From: Argopecten irradians
Taxonomy: Eukaryota > Mollusca > Bivalvia > Pectinida > Pectinidae
Reading direction: 5' to 3'
Assembly: GCF_041381155.1 (NCBI RefSeq)
Contig: NC_091134.1
Coordinates: 59,241,467 to 59,305,466 of the forward strand
DNA length: 64,000 nucleotides
The notes under the pieces: generated by a model
What the model was told of the DNA's origin: nothing
The model's database searches: none
The model's input: only the letters and a program-made list of their open reading frames with translations
In this document: piece by piece, positions 1 through 24,521 of the stretch
Numbering within the stretch: position 1 is the stretch's first letter
How the letters are laid out: every line of letters begins with the position of its first letter
Position numbers and translations under genes: made by a program

Positions 1-196
1 CTTAAATCAAATACCTTTTCCATCTTGTTACCTATTTTGATGATGAGTTTCATATTCCTGGTGATGATTATGGTTTGTAAGGCTTTTGAATAAAGTGCCA
101 AAATAATCTCTTCATTGATTGTGTGTTTTTTTTTAATTATTTTATTTGAAGTGATAATTCAAACAAGTTGTGTATACAACAATTAACGAATCCTAA

Positions 197-1208
197 TTAA
201 GGATGTACACCTCAGAGAAGTAAAAATTTTCTTGTATTAAACTTTTTTTCTCATATAGATTTTTGGAAAAAGGAGTTCATACCATAAAAGAAAATGGAAG
301 AAAAAACATATGTCTGTGTGCTCGTTTTTGAGCTTTTGTCACTCAAAGACACCTAGTTGACAAAATATTGGATTTTATGGGAATTTTGCCGTTTTGACCA
401 TATAAGATAGAGATTAAAGCCATAATTTCCTAATGAGGTGTTTGATATGTATGAATGTTTGTAGAATTCATTTTCTAGTAGTCTTCTTTAAAAATATACC
501 AGTTTTGATCAATTAGACTAATATTTTTTCTCAGAATAACAACATATGCTACCCCTACCCCTTAATTTTGTGCTACCAAATGCACCATTTTCAGCCATTT
601 TTGCCAAATTTAACCCTTTATAGAAAAAGTTCTGGTATTAAACTTTTGTTATTATTTTGCATATCAATAGGGAAACGGTTGTTCTTTCTAAATCAGGAAG
701 AAAAATTGGGGGTCCGTGTGCTTACTTTTTTGCCCCATTTGAATTTTTGTTATATTTCAGTATTTTAGAGTAAAAAATAAAAGTGCCCAAATTACCATTA
801 AATGTAAAAATAAAGTCACAAAAGTGTATCGTTTCACATATTAATGCTCAATATTTTAATTACTACGAACCTAGTAACGATTTGCAGCAAAAATGAGCTA
901 AATACAGCTAAAAATGCTGGTGCAGTAATGATTTAAATAAAAACAATTTCATTAAAAAATGGTAAAACTGTGGCTCTACTTGAAGCAAAAAAGGACACAA
1001 TTTCAATATGGCCGCCAAATGGGCCATTTCTTAAAATCCCCGTATAAAAAAATCTACTAAAAATAGAAATGTAATTTTTTGACAAAATTTGCATCTGGCA
1101 ACTTGCTACACATACTGATAAATTATATTTGAAAATCTCATAACTTCTTTGGTCTATGTTGAAACGAAACTTCAACGGGACTGAAACCTCAGAAGAATAC
1201 ATCCTTAA
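197..1208. mobile_element. MITE-like element with TTAAGGATGTA inverted ends
   Basis: The 11-bp terminus TTAAGGATGTA at 197-207 is matched by its exact reverse complement at 1198-1208. CTCAGA-type sequence follows just inside both ends. The interior (~1 kb) is AT-rich and has no transposase frame. TTAA at both ends would fit a piggyBac-type TTAA target duplication, but the terminal bases are not the usual CCC, so the superfamily is a guess. It may belong with the element at 56579-57636, which also starts TTAAGG. Confidence 0.45.
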
Positions 1209-1230
1209 AATTGGATGATCCTTTGTATAT

Positions 1231-2724
1231 CAGGGGTGTACAATTCCACTAGCCCGACGTCCGGGGCTAGTGAATTTCAGGTCGGGGCTAGTGGCTTCAC
1301 GATCATTACTAGCCCGTGGGCTAGTGAAAATTTCTGTTAAAATCCTTTATTCACATTGAAATTTTAGTTGTAAATCAGCAGTTTAGCCTTTTATTGCCGT
1401 TCAGAATTCTAAAATTCAGTAAATGTGTCGTCAAAACTGAAGCAAACGATATCGATGCATACCACAGGTGGTTCCCAAACGTAAATAACATTCTTCATCT
1501 AGGTGCATCAAACGTTTTGTTATGTAATTGATGAAAATTAAGCGCTTGAGTGACCAAGATGGCCATGTGTTTGCCGAGGTTGCTGACAGACAGGGAAAGG
1601 GAAAATCTAGATTTCTTGACTCTAGATAAGAATCAATTATGAAACGACAGTTTTATTATCTAGCATCATTATCATTTTAGTGTTATAAATTTGAGTATAT
1701 GGGGGTTGGATTCAGAAAGTACTACTGCTGTGAGATGGATAGCGGATCATTTTGAAGTAATTAAAATACACGGTAAAATGTAAATGTTGTCATGTACGTA
1801 TACACTTGCAGATACATAGGTATGCTTAGTTAACACAGCTGACACAACTAAACTCACTGAATGTTTTCCAAAATAACTTTAATAGAGGTTTCATAATTAT
1901 AGGTACAATATTTTTGCATATTTTTCATCTTATCTTTCGCATATTTTTATGATATATTGAAAACTTGTAAATGAAAATCAGCAGTGCTTATTAATAATCA
2001 TTTACAAAATATTTTATTAGTAAATTGTAGAATTGATTTTGTGTAGTTCTTAGAATAAATCTATATGAAATTGGTATCATTTTATTCAAATACGAATGTA
2101 TCATGCAAATGTTACTCGATAAAGGTTTATTTCAATGCTCAGAAAATTAGGGAAAATAAGTAAGTGTTCAGTAAAACAGTAATTTCAATTAAAGATTTTT
2201 ACAGAATTTTCATGAACAGTACTATTTACTAAATTCATCATACCTATAAAATGAACACAGCTAGCAGATAATAGATACTGATTGTTCACTTTACATTTTC
2301 CTGCTAAGCTTTTAATATCAAAGTTAAACTTAAATAGATATACTGATTATGTTTTCTTTCTAATGATAGTTTTAAAGGAAGTATCTGAGTGAAATAAGAA
2401 CCATAATTTCAAATCTAAAGAATTTGCATGCGATGGCATTGTTGCATTATCAATATTGACTCAAGAATGTTTTTACTAAATGAATACCTGGTACCTGTGA
2501 ACAATTGGTGTGATATCTTTATTATTACTATTAGAATGGTATTTAACACACTGTTAGACATGTACTTGTTTTGTACAGGTTTGTTAAAAAAATCCAGATA
2601 GAGTAAAATGCACATATAAAAACGAACGAAAAATAGGGCTAGTAGACTTCTGATCAGGGCTAGTGAAAAATTGATGCTACTAGCCCTTGGGCTAGTGCAA
2701 AATTTTCAGAATTGTACACCCCTG
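1231..2724. mobile_element. Non-autonomous DNA transposon with CAGGGGTG inverted ends and CTAGCCC subterminal repeats
   Basis: The termini are perfect 16-bp inverted repeats: CAGGGGTGTACAATTC at 1231-1246 and its complement at 2709-2724. The flanks share TATAT, a possible 5-bp target duplication, although the AT-rich site makes this uncertain. Both subterminal regions (1250-1325 and 2637-2698) carry several copies of CTAGCCC/GGGCTAG in both orientations, like the multiple transposase-binding sites of hAT and related elements. No transposase frame lies between them. The CAGGG start is common in hAT elements, so hAT-like is the best guess. Confidence 0.6.
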
Positions 2725-2761
2725 TATATAATATGTTATACAATAAGCTGGTATAACTTAC

Positions 2762-14840
<12,079 letters not shown>

Positions 14841-16976
14841 ATTCCTCTCCCTAGCTCACCCACAGTCCTCAATATCCAACGATAACTAACCAAAGGTTAG
14901 GAAATGAGTCGCCATTTTTGTGTTATTTTCGTTCATCGATCGCAACAGATTCACGCGGAATATAAGCGGAGTAATATCTAGGTCACTGACCTTTCGGAAT
15001 AGTGTCAGTTGCAGTTAACATTCATTTAAATTTTATTATTTGGCTTAAAAAAGATCTCAAAAGGAATACATTAAATATGTATTTTGCAAAATTTAGGCAG
15101 TGTTAAAAAATCTGTCCGATTCGAAATGCCCTACTTTTTTACGCGGATACTAGTGCGCTAGGCCTTATCACCTATAGCGATACGTCACTACGTACACTTG
15201 TACAGCGAGAAAGCCATGCGGGTGTGTGAATACAGCTGATTCTTGACGGGTGTGTCAAATTTCCTGGTTTTCACTATCGATAGGCTTAAATTCATGATAC
15301 AACTGCGATTTCTACCAACATCGAATGCTTAATAAGTCAATCGATTAACATATCACCACACGAATTTTATCTTGTCGTAAAATACAATGTGATGGAATTG
15401 TGTACAAAATGTAAACACAATGTATGGCTACACACTTCTGTTTCACATCAGCACATGAGGAAAGTTTGAATCATTTCATCACATATTTTGGAATTTTATT
15501 TAAGCTATCTCCATTTTGAAGAAATCACCTACATATCATCTTTATACAGCTGTGGAATTTTATGTTTCCAATGTGCTATAAGTCTTTAAATTAATATGCC
15601 TTTGGCCCTTGTGAATCACCTATGTGTGAAAAGTTGTGAACACAAACGGATTCAGCTGTAGCCTAACTAAATCAGCATTAAACACAGAGACATGTCATAT
15701 ATGTAATCATGGGCTTTATTACAACCTCAACAAAATCTTAAAAAAAACAATGTTGTCCATTATTGTTGGATAATACATTATTACAATATTATGTATATGG
15801 TGTTTGAACTTTGATGTTGTATTGTATAATTTTACCTCATCCTGTAATGCAACATTGTCTTGTACAGATAGGTCTATACCATTCAATTATGCATCTGTGT
15901 ATTTTAAATGGTAATGTTTAATACTGTTTTGATGATCCAGTACATGAATAGTTGGTCAACATATTGCATGCTGATTTTAACAGAACATCCAATTTTCTCC
16001 GAAATCTAATCAGTTTAGCAACAATTATTAATATAACATCAGAAAATCTGTTTTGATGGCCTAAGCACAGACTTTTGACTCTATAGATACATGTATACAT
16101 GTACATTAACTTCTATATATGTAATACTGGGTATTACACATAAAAGATGTCTGTTTATCTATAAATCAGTCAAAAGCCTGTGTCCTAAGATGATATTAAA
16201 TCAACAAATAATCTATGTTAACAGAGAATGTTCAGTTAACTGTATTGCCGTGTAAAAAATAATATAAAAATATTAACATTTATAGTTTACTGGGTGTATA
16301 TATTTAATATGAAAGTGATGACATGCATAGCATTAATGGAAAGCTAGTGACTTTTGGGACTTTCAAAAATGATCAAACTCATTTTACAGTTAAAAATTTA
16401 AAATTTTTTTTTTTTTTTTTTTTTTTCAAAAACATAGTGAGCCTTTAATACAAGAGTATGCATATTAGTTATATCTAGTATTGAGTAGATTAGGGTAGAC
16501 ATTTTGGTAATTTGTTATCATATTTTGACCACTAGCTAGAGTTTCCAATGTTAATGTGCATACGGTATGTATAAAAGAAGTACTTAGCCATTCTTGCTCA
16601 TATACATATAAGAGTTAAAATGGCCCAATGCTTCATGCTTCATTGGCTTATCACTTAATTTTCAGGACGGTCAGATATCTGGGTTCGATTTCTGACTGGG
16701 AAATGTCACACATTTTTTACTGTGCCCCCAGTCAGAAATCGAACCCAGATCTCTGACTGGGGGCACAGTAAAAAATGTGTGACTGTCTTTTCTTCATACA
16801 TGTGCACACCAATAAATAATGAAATACCATCACATAATTGAAATATTAATTACAAGGGCTGGTATATGTAGTGTGTATAGCTAGGACAAGGGGACTGTAA
16901 GTCTATAAGGTGTTGTGGTACCCTACACAATATGGAGCTTGATGTTAGCAACTTTTATTTTTCTATTTTTTTGTAG
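14841..16976. other. Intergenic region between divergent BRWD and DHDDS, with their promoters and 5' UTRs
   Basis: The two genes are transcribed away from each other. The BRWD start codon is at 14840 and the first DHDDS coding exon opens after a splice acceptor at 16976, so at least one non-coding DHDDS exon must lie upstream. Its position was not found. The only clear structure is the interlocking palindrome at 16677-16783, plus a poly-T run near 16408-16426. No reading frame here looks real. Confidence 0.5.
16677..16783. repeat. Two interlocking perfect inverted repeats (A-B-A'-B')
   Basis: Arm A (16677-16700, 24 nt) is the exact reverse complement of A' (16727-16750). Arm B (16705-16736, 32 nt) is the exact reverse complement of B' (16752-16783). 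B and A' overlap by ten bases, so only one of the two stems can form at a time. Arm A contains GGGTTCGATTTC, close to the B-box of tRNA genes. A TGGCCCAATGC stretch at 16621 could be a weak A-box, so a tRNA-derived SINE piece duplicated in inverted orientation is one reading. Confidence 0.75.
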
Positions 16977-16990
16977 ATTAACAAGATACC

Positions 16991-19900
16991 ATGTCATGGT
17001 TTCCTGAGAAGAGGACAAGCAAATCATGGATACACCAGATTTGTACCAAGATCCTCAAAACGGGTCCTGTTCCCAAACATGTGGCCATTATCATGGATGG
17101 AAACCGTCGCTTTGCCAAGAAAAACAGCATGGAGAGAGCAGAGGGACATCTCAAAGGATTTGATAAACTAGCAGAGGTGAGTTAAATTTGACTCGCCACA
17201 CATTTTTGTTTTATTGCAAAAATCTATTTTTAATTCTAAGGTAAGAAGTTTACAAAGAAGTTATGTATATGTGATAAGGGTTAAATATTTCCTATATTCA
17301 CAGAAAACATTTTTTTAAAGTTTACAAAAGAGGTGATTAAATTTGAATATATTTTTTTCTGGTAATTCACTCATAGATGGTTCAATGGTATTCGTTGATC
17401 ATTTGAATGATCTATTTTGATTATTATTTTCAAAATGATCAGTGCAGGTTGATTCAAGATTGGCTAAATTCCTGAATACATGTATTTGATTTGTTGCTAT
17501 GAATTATCATAATAAAAAAACATCTCAAAATGATTTATTTCAAACAAGTACATACTTTTCAAATGATTTGCATACTTGCAATTTTAGGCAAAATCTGGCC
17601 CTTACCACATAGTCTTTTTACAGCGGTAATATTCCTTTTTAAATATTTTAGAACATTATGCTGTAAGTTATTACCAATAGAAAGTTGTCTCTGCTCCATT
17701 TATTTTTTCAATTTCTCTTCCAATTAACTGTCTTTGTATTATAAAGAGTTACCTCCCTTGCAGATATGTATCCATTGTGACATCATATTGTGAGTGAAAT
17801 TCATATCTTTGAAGACATTTTCTCTGATAAGTATAATGTTTCACTCGCAAACACATGACGTCACAATCAATACCTTCCCGCAAGCGCAGATAACTCTGTA
17901 ATGTGCCAAGACAGAATAGGCATGACATTACTTACTTTCAAGTAACATGCAATATGGTTAAAAACAGATCCGTTCAATAGAGGATCTGAAAACATCCCAT
18001 AAGGGGTCATGTTCGAATGACCTTTTACCACGTGTACTTCAGATCAAATACATTTTCTACACATTGCTACATCAATTGATAAGGCCAAAAAAGGGTTACC
18101 CGACCGACCCTAATTTTTTTCCACTTTTCTACGAAAAAATATTATGTTGTGATTTTGACCTCAGACTCCGGTTCCGGCCATCATTTTAGAGTGAAAAAAA
18201 AATCCTCCCGACCGACCAACCCTATTTTTTTTGCCAATGTAACCCTAAAGAAACTTTTTTTTTTGTTCCAGTATACATATACATTTAGCTTTGTTGTGCA
18301 CTTTGGGCGAGATGACTACGTACACGGAAATAATTCGGACAACTTTTTCAAATTTATTTCGTCCACAGAGTTCATCCTTGAACAAACTTTATATTTCTCC
18401 TAAACATGTATCTTATATATGTAAGATCATATATATTCTTGATAAATATTAACTTTGTTCAAGATTGCAAAAGTTCATTTTAAATTAATTTAAATTTATA
18501 ATTTATCTGTATTTCTGATGGTTATCAATGACAACTAAAAAAGTAGCCAAAATAGAAAACTTCTGATTCACAATGTAGTACAATGTAATTGTCATTGTGT
18601 TTGTGCAGATCCATCTTATGTAAAAATAATCATTGTTTTCAGACTCTGGAATGGTGCCTTGATTTAGGCATTACCGAGGTAACAGTTTATGCCTTCAGTA
18701 TTGAGAACTTCAAACGGTCCAAGGAAGAAGTCGGGTGCCTGATGGAAATTGCTCGACAGAAATTTGCTCGTCTCATGCAGGAGCGGTAAGGAAAATCTAA
18801 ACTATATGTAGTTGAATGTCCTGTCGTTTAAACTGATTTTGGCCCTCATTCAGGTTTCTCGTATTATGTGTAGGCTTTACTGTAGGTGATTGTTGAAAGA
18901 TGCCTGTATGCATCATCTTTAAATGAACGGCGGTTACTTCACTATCGCCCATCTTTCCCTCATCTGTTCATTTTTAAGGTAAATAACATCATGAATGTAG
19001 ATTTAAAAGTTTTAAAAATGTTTTATGATACACTATACAGCAACCTAATTTGTGTGGATCACCTACAGAAATTAATGGAAAATATTAGATATGTAGGTTG
19101 CTATTTTTAGTCATATGTAGGACAGTTATCTGTCATGATTTTCTTAACTCCAAATACTTTCTTACAACATTTTCTGAGCAGGATGTGAATGGGAGATATA
19201 GTTATGACAACAATTTTTATCATTTTAAGGTCTGTTTCATGAAAGCTAGACTATGCACCAGATGCAAAGTTATTTATATTCCACTCAGTATCAGCTAAGT
19301 GAAAGCTTGATCAATTGCCTTATAGTAACAAGCCAACATACATTTAGAGAATAATGATTTTTTTACATGTTGACAGAGAGCTGATCCAGAAGCATGAGGT
19401 TTGTGTGAGGGTACTAGGTAATCTGTCCTTACTTCCTCCCGATATACAACAGGTGGTAGCAGATGCTGTAGAATTCTCCAAACATAACACCAGGTAGGAA
19501 ACTTCTCTCATATAATCAATTAGTTTTGTTATTTGATTTACGTCTATGTGAATAGCTGTACTGAATTGACTGTTGAGATATATCAGTCTTTTGTAAAACC
19601 CTAAACGGCATTTTAAAAACAAACATGGTTTTCAAGATATCAGTATCAAATAATGCGAAAAAAGAAGGATTCATGTTCATTCCAGGGGACACAAGGGATG
19701 AGTTTACCTTTTTTAAAATATGGTGTCGCTAATGAAATATATTTCTGCTCACCCCTGCCCCTGAAATGGTAATGAGCTGTGAGTTAAAAAAGCAAAAGTG
19801 AGGTATAGGTCCAGGTGTAATCACCATTGGAAGTAAGGAAGGGGCTTGTCTCAGTGAAATGATGGCTACTAAGTAGGGGTTATCAAGAAGCAAAAGGGAG

Positions 19901-22900
19901 GTCCAGGTTCACCATTGGAGACTAAGAACTATTGAAACTGTGGTAGTAACACACCAAATGAAACAGGGCAATGAGAACTTCATCCAACAGCATCGTACCT
20001 CCCAGCCGTAGTGGGAATCTAGCATCTATATATACCCTTCAGTTCAGTCTGTACATGACAGGAGTGTCAGGACAATTAACATAGTCACTCAAATACTTCA
20101 AAAAAATATTTCTTCTTTGGGTTTACTAACTGAAAATTTTGTTGAAAACTATATGTAAATAATATCCAACATTTTGGTTTTAGTCTTCACAAATATTTTT
20201 TGTTATGTTGATATTTTTTAGGAAAAACCGAAAAGCAGATAAACATTTTTAGAAACATGTGAAAGAAGAATAACTCTTGCAGAAATAAAATGTATGTAAT
20301 AGCTATAGCTGTATATACTGGTGCAGGTATATTCTAATTATAGCAACACACATGCTTAGCATGTGAAAACACAACATGGGGTATGCACATGCTATGTTTT
20401 GCAAGTAACCACAGTTATAGATTTCTTGTTTTATACAACTTAAACTTCCATCAGGATATGAACTTCTTATATATAAAGCAAAATAGAAGAGTACTTATAC
20501 AAATTACAAAGTAACAGAGATCTATGAATTTACTAGTGAAGTGTCTTATACTACACTGTGATGGATGAAGGGAGATAACTCTTAGTTACAGGCAGATATT
20601 ATCATGTGTTACAGAAATAGCTAAAAGTGATTTAGTAGTGTTGACAACGTGTTTGATATTCCTTTACTGTTTCATACACTTATGGTTGGATAAATGATAA
20701 AGTTTCATTTTGAAATTCGTTATTTACGGGTAGGTAAACAGTGTCTTTGATAATGATAATGGAGGATATGGGCTAGTCACAATCCAGCTACAACAGACAA
20801 GTCTATTTCGTTCATTATTCTTGTTAGGTTGTTGTATAAATAGATTTGTGTGATTTCTTGTATACAGGGCAATACTGAATGTATGCTTCTCATATACATC
20901 GAGAGACGAGATCTGTGAGGGGATGCGAGAGCTGGCTGAGGGAGTTTCAATGGGGCTCCTAAAAACCAGGTAGATCTTCATTGTATAGATTGTTATAGAT
21001 ACTGTTACATAAGTATCAGATACATACATTTTATGATACTCTATACCAGACTGAATATTGTATAGTGTTAAAATAATAGACAGGTCACAATAAAACTTCA
21101 GGGAACAATAATTCTTTATGTCGTAAGACTCAGTGGATGGTCAAAGTTGGCTTTTAAAAAGGATATGATTCAGCTTCATATTTAAGGATTCAACTTTTTT
21201 GTGTACCTAGTTTTAAGGTGTCTTTTTACAAGAGTTTCTCATGACATGCAAAAATTTACCTGATTCTTTCTAACACAGTGATATCTCTGAAGACCTCCTT
21301 GATAAATGTTTATATACAAGGAAGTCAAAAGATCCAGATCTCCTCATCCGAACCTCAGGAGAGGTGCGTCTCAGTGACTTTCTGTTGTGGCAGGTATGAT
21401 GACCTCCAATACCAAAAGTTAACTTGTTTATATTCATTTTAATAAGGATTTTAAGTGAAATTGTAAGTAAAAATTATGTGTATCATTGCATTTGTGTATT
21501 TCCATTTTCATAATAAACTAAAATACTATTATGATATTTTGTCTATTTACAGACAGCATACAGTTGTCTTGCCTTTGTGAGTGTATTGTGGCCTGAGTTC
21601 AGTGTATGGCATCTGTATTCAGGAATTCTGCATTACCAAAAGAATTATCAGGCTCTCAAGGTAATAGCTACATGTATTTGTTTCACTTTTATGTTTTATG
21701 TATAAATAATGTATTCATATTAATAACTTGCATAGTTCTGTCAAGAAATCAATGATATCTTTATCCAAAGGAGACTAAGGCTAGCTGCACAAGGCTTACT
21801 GAACGATGACCAGCCAAAATCTGTTATGTGCATTACATTTTGGCTCTAATAATATTGATGAGTTTGCATTGCAAACATGGATGGTGTGACCTTGATGCTT
21901 TCACCAACCTTGTTAGGTTATTCCGAATTTGCATATTACAGAGTTATCTGCACTTGCAGGTAGGTATTAATTGTGACGTCATGTGTTTGCGCGTGTAACA
22001 TAATATGTTTCGGAGAAAACGGCGTGAATTGCGCTCACAAAATAATGAAGTCACAATCGATACCTGCCCACAAGGGAGCTAACTCTGTAATATGCAAAGA
22101 CGAAATACTATTGTTACCATTAGTTCATACAGTTGTTGAGCATTTGTAAAGATAATCCGTTGCTTGTCTTTACCCTAGGATGCGATATCATGCCCATGGT
22201 TAAAAGAAATCCATGTCTACTTAGTAAACTTACATTTGATTGCTTTTCTCTCCTACTCTGTAGAATGTGATGATATTCCAGTTGTTTTAGAGGTATTTTC
22301 CACCATCACAGGACTGTTTTTATGCATCTAATTAAATAATGCTGTTGTAGATAAATATATACCATTATGTGTGTGCGGTTTCACATGCCTCAGTGACCTG
22401 TCCTGTTTTATATCTCTGTCTGGCCTTTATCAATGTTCTGTGGTCTTTCCATTCATTTGTATCTATTTAACACTGTGATTTCAACAAAATGCATTGGATC
22501 AGATTAATCTGCCTAATGATTGTAAAATTCCAGGACATGCTTATTGCCAGAGGATACTTTGAATTGGGTAAATTCTGTTCAGATTAGCCTGAATATTATA
22601 TACAGTCATAAAGCATTGGTGTTTCTATCTTACTTTTTCACACAGGGGAATTTTTGAAGTTAGTTAAAAAATAGTGCTGGTTAGAAATATGAAAACGTTT
22701 CATTTCAAATTGTGAAGAACTTATTGGTAAACATATACTTAATCTGAAGAACTTATTGGTAAACATATTCTTAATCTGAAGAACTTATTGGTAAACATAT
22801 TCTTAATCTGAAGAACTTATTGGTAAACATATTCTTAATCTGAAGAACTTATTGGTAAACATATTCTTAATCTGAAGAACTTATTGGTAAACATATTCTT

Positions 22901-23342
22901 AATCTGAAGAACTTATTGGTAAACATATTCTTAATCTGAAGAACTTATTGGTTAACATATTCTTAATCTGAAGAACTTATTGGTAAACATATTCTTAATC
23001 TGATGAACTTATTGGTAAACATATTCTTAATCTGAAGAACTTATTGGTAAACATATTCTTAATCTGAAATATTTTCTTCCATTTTAGGATGCCAAGGAGA
23101 AGAATGATTCGGAGAAAGAGAGGCGACAGAGGGAAAGTGATTATGAGAGTGTGTTGAAGGAAATGAAAGAACAGAAAAGCTTGGATAAAAGTGAGGACCT
23201 TGTTAGTATACAGTGTAGGGTACAACAATATGCTCAGGACAGAGAGGCTCGCATTCACAAATTTCTACAACACCTCGACCACAAACAGGAAGAATTTTTC
23301 CAAAATATGCTACATCAGAAACCAACATTCACAGCAAATTGA
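16991..23342 (+). CDS. DHDDS: Dehydrodolichyl diphosphate synthase (cis-prenyltransferase catalytic subunit)
   Basis: Seven coding exons: 16991-17176, 18643-18785, 19377-19493, 20868-20969, 21279-21393, 21553-21660, 23088-23342. They give 341 residues; the human protein has 333. Visible motifs are the pyrophosphate-binding MDGNRR (Asp36), [13 protein letters not shown], and [18 protein letters not shown] with the conserved Arg207, Ser209, Glu211 and Arg213. The last exon encodes a charged, helical C-terminal tail as in animal DHDDS. The enzyme adds isopentenyl units to farnesyl diphosphate at the ER, making polyprenyl diphosphate for dolichol and so for N-glycosylation. In animals it works as a heteromer with NUS1/NgBR, which is not in this window. 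The ATG is the first in frame after an acceptor at 16976, so the 5' UTR is split. Confidence 0.96.
17726..17922. mobile_element. Palindromic MITE with internal TGACGTCA, copy 1 (DHDDS intron 1)
   Basis: The left end (CTGTCTTTGTATTATAAAGA..., with GAGTTACCTCCCTTGCAG) is an imperfect inverted copy of the right end (CGCAGATAACTCTGTAATG... ACAGAATAG). The inner arms TTGTGACATCA and TGACGTCACAATCAATACC also pair, so almost the whole ~195 bp can fold. It has the same layout and much the same sequence as the element at 21913-22110 in another intron of this gene. Confidence 0.55.
18085..18262. repeat. Degenerate interspersed repeat with CCGACCGACCCTA blocks
   Basis: Two similar blocks with GACCGACC(AA)CCCTA followed by a poly-T run lie at 18099-18121 and 18209-18232. 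They are flanked by GGGTTACCC and GTAACCCTA, which are partly inverted. It is probably an old transposable-element fragment in DHDDS intron 1, of unrecognised family. Confidence 0.35.
21913..22110. mobile_element. Palindromic MITE with internal TGACGTCA, copy 2 (DHDDS intron 6)
   Basis: The left arm (TTTGCATATTACAGAGTTA, then GCAGGTAGGTATTAATTGTGA) is matched inverted on the right (CACAATCGATACCTGCC, then TAACTCTGTAATATGCAAA). It contains TGTGACGTCATGTG. It matches copy 1 at 17726-17922 in both terminal and internal motifs, so the two are members of one family. Confidence 0.65.
22711..23068. repeat. 32-bp minisatellite in DHDDS intron 6
   Basis: About eleven head-to-tail copies of a 32-bp unit (GAAGAACTTATTGGTAAACA...TATTCTTAATCT) are nearly identical. 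Visible variants are one GGTTAAC copy (~22950), one TCTGATGAAC copy (~23000) and a TATACTTAA first copy. The array stops about 20 bp before the acceptor of the last DHDDS exon (23088). Confidence 0.93.
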
Positions 23343-23514
23343 TGCAGTATCTGTAAGGTTTTGATCAGGTATGTCTGTTGTCTGTGTTTGACAATAGTTG
23401 AGGAGAGTTTCAACATTTGGGTCATAGCCTAGTTTTGGTGCTTTAGTTACCAGATTGTGTTAAAACCTGTAAACACATACCATAATAGCAATTAACGAAT
23501 ATCAAACTTAAATA

Positions 23515-24521
23515 CAGTCAAACCTCGATGATTCGAACTTCGATGAATCGAATTTCTCGTTGTATCGAACTTTTTGTCTGGTCCCGAATTTCTTCACTAT
23601 ATAACATTACTAACTAACCCATGTATGAATCGAAGTTTTATGAATCGAAGTTCTCGATGTATCGAACTTTTTTCTTGGACCATTTATTATAGAATCATAG
23701 GTAACTGACACTCGATGATTCGAATAAAAATTTACCTGTACAGATCAGGTGTTCGCCGATACCCCGCGGCATGCTGTCACACCTTGCTGTCTCGCGACGG
23801 CCCTTCGCCGGACAATAGGGATTATGACAGCTTATGTTGCTAGCTTGATATCATCAAGATAATTAATATCATTAATCAGGCCGATACCCGGTGCTTTGTT
23901 TTTACAAGCTGCGTTATTAAATCATTAGTACGGCGAATATACAGTTAGTCGTTTTTTATGTTCGCCGCCGCCATTGGAAGCAGTTTGTAGAATTTACGGA
24001 ACGGTAGATAGCGAGCCACATTATGAGTAACTCATACTCAAAACTGTTACATTGCACAACTTTGGCATAAATACTGGAGCAAATCGATCATTCTAAATCG
24101 AAGTATTTTGTAGGTGTTGTAGTGCTTTCGGTTCCTCCTTTTTAGTTTCGTTTTTACAACGTACACATGTGTTTTCGTTTCTATATTCATTCCGTAATAT
24201 TTACCATCGCTTAAATAGTCACCAAATGAACACTTGTACATGGGTTAGGCCTAGTACATGTAAGTCTTGTTTATAATATATGTATGTATTGCTAACGATA
24301 GCAATACATGTGATTAAATGCATACTTGTTTTTATTTTGTTTTGCTTGTGGTACAATGATTATAAAGTTTACAGAACGGAGACGACATGTACACAACTAC
24401 CACAGTTGGTCATGGTAAAAAAAAAACATCTGTTTAATTTCAACCACGAATAATTCGAAGTCTCGATGTTTCGAAGTTTTTCTGACGGTCCCTTGAACTT
24501 CGATACATCGAGGTTTGACTG
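23515..24521. mobile_element. Pogo/Tigger-like non-autonomous DNA transposon
   Basis: The ends are inverted: CAGTCAAACCTCGATG at 23515 and CATCGAGGTTTGACTG ending at 24521, each directly flanked by TA, the target duplication of Tc1/mariner-pogo elements. Sub-terminal copies of CGATG(A/T)(A/T)TCGAA occur several times at both ends (23530-23710 and 24450-24510), a pattern seen in Tigger/pogo relatives. The ~1-kb interior encodes no transposase. Confidence 0.75.

Larger units (their letters stand above)
1..2761 (-). other. BRWD intron reaching the left edge
   Basis: There are no coding exons in this stretch. Short open frames here show no family resemblance. The interval is mostly two inverted-repeat elements (197-1208 and 1231-2724), annotated separately. 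The right-hand element ends 37 bp before the last BRWD exon seen in the window. Confidence 0.6.

Noticed and set aside
16621-16700. Possible tRNA gene
   Set aside because: Only a B-box-like motif is clear; no cloverleaf could be drawn, and the motif lies in an inverted repeat.
22711-23068. CRISPR-like regular array
   Set aside because: The 32-bp units are contiguous with no spacers, and the genome is animal; it is a minisatellite.
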